Positions 62,305 to 64,000 of a DNA stretch of 64,000 nt are shown piece by piece. Position numbers and translations under genes: made by a program. Each line of letters starts with the position of its first letter. Positions within the stretch are counted from its first letter, which is position 1. Below the pieces are notes generated by a model that ran no database searches, was not told where the DNA came from, and worked only from the letters and a program-made list of their open reading frames with translations. Origin of the DNA: Rhodospirillales bacterium. Lineage in GTDB: Bacteria; Pseudomonadota; Alphaproteobacteria; SMXQ01. Location: NCBI GenBank assembly GCA_018666775.1, contig JABIXC010000004.1, forward strand, positions 56,669 to 120,668, given 5' to 3'.

Positions 62305-63192
62305 TCAGGATCGTTTACGGGCAGCCTCATAAAGTGCGATGGCAGCGGCTGCAGAAACATTAAGGCTTTCCATGGCGCTGCTGATGGGAAGGCTGGCCAG
62401 AACATCGCATGATTGGGCCACAAGACGACGCAATCCCCGTCCTTCAGAGCCCATGACCAGAACCACCCGGCCGCTGAGATCCACAGAACCAATAGCAGTT
62501 TTGGCCCCGCCATCAAGACCGATGCACCAGAATTCTTCTTTTTTCAGCAATTCCAGCGCGCGTTTGATGTTGGTGACCCGTGCCATCAGGACGGTTTCCA
62601 GCGCACCCGATGCGGCCTTGGCCAGGGTTGGGCTGACCCCGGCACTGTTGCGCTCGGGCAGAATGACGGCTTCCGCCCCAAAGGCTGCGGCTGAACGCAT
62701 GATGGCGCCAACATTGCGGGGATCGGTTACCTGATCGAGAACCACGATGGTCGCTTGAGGATTATTTTTGACCCGGGCAATGACATCTTCGATGGCGATA
62801 GCGGGCAGGGGGTCTGCCAAAAGCGCGATGCCTTGATGGACAGCCCCTGGGGGAAGCAGGGCCGCTATTTCCTGAACGCCGACGATTTCAGGCTTCAGGG
62901 AGGGGCTGAAAGACACTTCGAGGGTCGATTCTGCCTCCCGGGTCAGCATGAGCCGTTGAATGTTGCGGCGCGGATTACCAAGCGCTGCGGTGACGGCATG
63001 ACGCCCATAAATCCAGAAATCTTCCCCCGCCGAAGGGCTTCGCCGGTGAGCTTGGGCATTAGATTGCTTGAGCCGCTGCGGATTTTTGGTTGAAATGGGC
63101 CCTTTATGGCCCTTTTCGCGTTGCTGGCGGGGCTCTGGCTGGTGCTCTTTTCGGGGCTTTGGTTTATGGGCTGATTTGCGTGTTGGTCGCAT
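62305..63192 (-). CDS. rlmB: 23S rRNA (guanosine-2'-O-)-methyltransferase, TrmH/RlmB family
   Basis: A 295-residue SPOUT methyltransferase. A basic disordered N-terminus (about 1-55) is followed by an L30e-like substrate domain starting at FWIYGRHAVTAAL. The SPOUT motifs are DQVTDPRNVGAIMRSAAAFG, VLVMGSEGRGLRRL and AMESLNVSAAAAIALYEA. It 2'-O-methylates a guanosine in 23S rRNA. It sits directly upstream of, and divergent from, the tRNA-tuf block, its normal place in this group. Confidence 0.92.
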   Translation of the reverse strand: MRPTRKSAHKPKPRKEHQPEPRQQREKGHKGPISTKNPQRLKQSNAQAHRRSPSAGEDFWIYGRHAVTAALGNPRRNIQRLMLTREAESTLEVSFSPSLKPEIVGVQEIAALLPPGAVHQGIALLADPLPAIAIEDVIARVKNNPQATIVVLDQVTDPRNVGAIMRSAAAFGAEAVILPERNSAGVSPTLAKAASGALETVLMARVTNIKRALELLKKEEFWCIGLDGGAKTAIGSVDLSGRVVLVMGSEGRGLRRLVAQSCDVLASLPISSAMESLNVSAAAAIALYEAARKRS

Positions 63193-63387
63193 TTTAGTTC
63201 CTGTTTATATCCAGTATTTTTTCTGCATCTGCTCTATTCCCGTCCAATCACAAGGTAATCGTGTCTGCCGGGGTTGCTTCTTTATACAATTGGCCATATA
63301 TTCCGCCGTAATATCAACCGTTAACCGGCTCTTGTGCATTCTTTTAAAGAAGAGTGTGGATGGGCCGGTTGTGATTCGTTTTAGCAA

Positions 63388-63415
63388 TTGACATTAGGCC
63401 AAAAATTTCCATAGT
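63388..63415 (+). promoter_or_regulatory. Candidate promoter for the tRNA-Tyr / tRNA-Gly / tuf transcript
   Basis: A perfect TTGACA at 63388-63393 is followed after 16 bases by CATAGT (63410-63415, four of six matches) and a GC-rich discriminator (GCGTCC), the pattern of growth-rate-regulated stable RNA promoters. The remaining 297-base gap from 63193 to 63489 shows no gene. Confidence 0.5.
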
Positions 63416-63489
63416 GCGTCCTCCGTTTATCTGGCTGGTTTTTTAGTCCTTGATTTGTTGAATGCCAAGGGCTTTGAGGTTGCCAAATT

Positions 63490-63575
63490 GGAGGGGTGGC
63501 CGAGTGGTTAAAGGCAGCAGACTGTAAATCTGCCGATGTATGTCTACGTAGGTTCGAATCCTACCCCCTCCACCA
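63490..63575 (+). tRNA. tRNA-Tyr (anticodon GTA)
   Basis: An 86-base type II tRNA with long variable arm. The acceptor is GGAGGGG with CCCCTCC, the D arm GGCCGAGTGGTTAAAGGC, the anticodon loop CTGTAAA (GTA) and the T arm GGTTCGAATCC. CCA is encoded. First of two tRNAs before tuf. Confidence 0.96.
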
Positions 63576-63695
63576 AACCTCTTCTTGAGGCTGGTCAAAG
63601 GGTAGGGGGAAGCGTTAAGGGCCGGGAATACAAGGTGGCATGGTTCAGTTTGTTGGTTTTTTAGATTGGGCAAAGAATGGTGGTTTAAGAATTTG

Positions 63696-63769
63696 GCGGG
63701 TGTAGCTCAATGGTAGAGCCCCAGCCTTCCAAGCTGGTCACGTGGGTTCGATTCCCATCACCCGCTCCA
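63696..63769 (+). tRNA. tRNA-Gly (anticodon TCC)
   Basis: A 74-base cloverleaf. The acceptor is GCGGGTG with CACCCGC, the D arm AGCTCAATGGTAGAGC, the anticodon loop CTTCCAA (TCC) and the T arm GGGTTCGATTCCC. CCA is encoded. It lies 120 bases after tRNA-Tyr and 90 bases before tuf, as in the tufB-type tRNA block. Confidence 0.96.
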
Positions 63770-63859
63770 AGCCTGGAAATGAATTTGAATGGTTCGAGTA
63801 AAGCGTAAAGAAATTTTGAATTTAAGTTTGCAACTTAGAACGGCAAGGAAATAGACGTA

Positions 63860-64000
63860 ATGGCGAAGGAAAAATTCGAGCGGTCAAAACCGCACTGTAA
63901 CATCGGCACCATTGGTCACGTTGATCATGGCAAGACAACACTGACGGCCGCGATTACGAAGGTTCTGGCCGAGAGTGGCGGCGCTGAATTTACGGATTAC
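63860..64000 (+). CDS. tuf: Elongation factor Tu (3'-truncated by window end)
   Basis: The first 47 residues of EF-Tu are visible: [20 protein letters not shown], then VDHGKTT, the GTP-binding P-loop. EF-Tu brings aminoacyl-tRNA to the ribosome as a GTP complex. AAGGAAA lies about 8 bases before the ATG. The rest lies beyond the window. The upstream tRNAs are probably co-transcribed with it. Confidence 0.96.
   Translation, partial: MAKEKFERSKPHCNIGTIGHVDHGKTTLTAAITKVLAESGGAEFTDY

Noticed and set aside
63443..63673. 76-residue - strand ORF across tRNA-Tyr
   Set aside because: It runs through a certain tRNA gene, a frequent false ORF.

Overview
The window looks like a contiguous piece of an alphaproteobacterial chromosome, most likely from a Rhodospirillales-like lineage. 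The grounds are a glycine-dependent 5-aminolevulinate synthase (hemA), an xseB-ispA-tlyA block, a complete cpa/tad pilus locus and a tRNA-Tyr, tRNA-Gly, tuf block. Base composition appears moderately GC-rich by eye. I saw no insertion sequence, integrase, prophage gene or CRISPR array. The taxonomic placement is inference, not measurement.

Left part (1-7755): a catabolic cluster on the + strand. It holds an amidohydrolase cut by the window edge, a dienelactone-hydrolase-type enzyme, an ADP-forming acyl-CoA synthetase, an acyl-CoA dehydrogenase, an enoyl-CoA hydratase related to hydroxycinnamoyl-CoA hydratase-lyases, a hydroxyisobutyrate-dehydrogenase-like protein and a cupin. A solitary HicA-like ORF lies antisense. 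Next (7779-10982) comes an ECF sigma factor, a membrane anti-sigma factor, a Tat-exported molybdenum sulfite-oxidase-type enzyme and a c-type cytochrome. A good ECF-type promoter precedes the molybdoenzyme. This matches the known layout of sulfite-responsive ECF modules.

Middle part (10991-30741): an alpha/beta hydrolase, a two-gene RND efflux system, then housekeeping genes: xseB, ispA, tlyA, an m5U-type RNA methyltransferase, aroC, fabI, a 17-kDa-antigen-type lipoprotein, pdxH, a FieF-like cation exporter, two tandem universal stress proteins, an SDR, a PadR-like regulator, hemA and a GDP-mannose-forming manC. The dxs gene often found between ispA and tlyA in related bacteria is absent here.

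Region 30776-37495 (- strand) is a complete oligopeptide/nickel-type ABC importer (binding protein, two ATPases, two permeases, one unknown small ORF) followed upstream by pyrE. Region 37737-50236 is the Flp/Tad pilus locus: TadG, two TadE-like proteins, the Flp pilin, CpaA-F, TadB and TadC, with the TadD lipoprotein inverted at the end. CpaF carries a duplicated N-terminal helical segment, and a strong hairpin separates the pilin gene from the assembly genes.

Region 50402-59351 is a second metabolic block. It has a beta-hydroxyacid dehydrogenase, an N-carbamoylsarcosine-amidase-like cysteine hydrolase, ATP-dependent hydantoinase subunits A and B, a small unknown Cys-containing protein with an alpha/beta hydrolase, slyX, a GIY-YIG protein and an orphan TctC-type binding protein with an extra C-terminal domain. 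Hydantoinase plus carbamoylsarcosine hydrolase suggests use of N-methylhydantoin or a related cyclic ureide. The right end (59359-64000) has tRNA-Thr, a DUF3750 protein, a TPR protein, rlmB, tRNA-Tyr, tRNA-Gly and the start of tuf.
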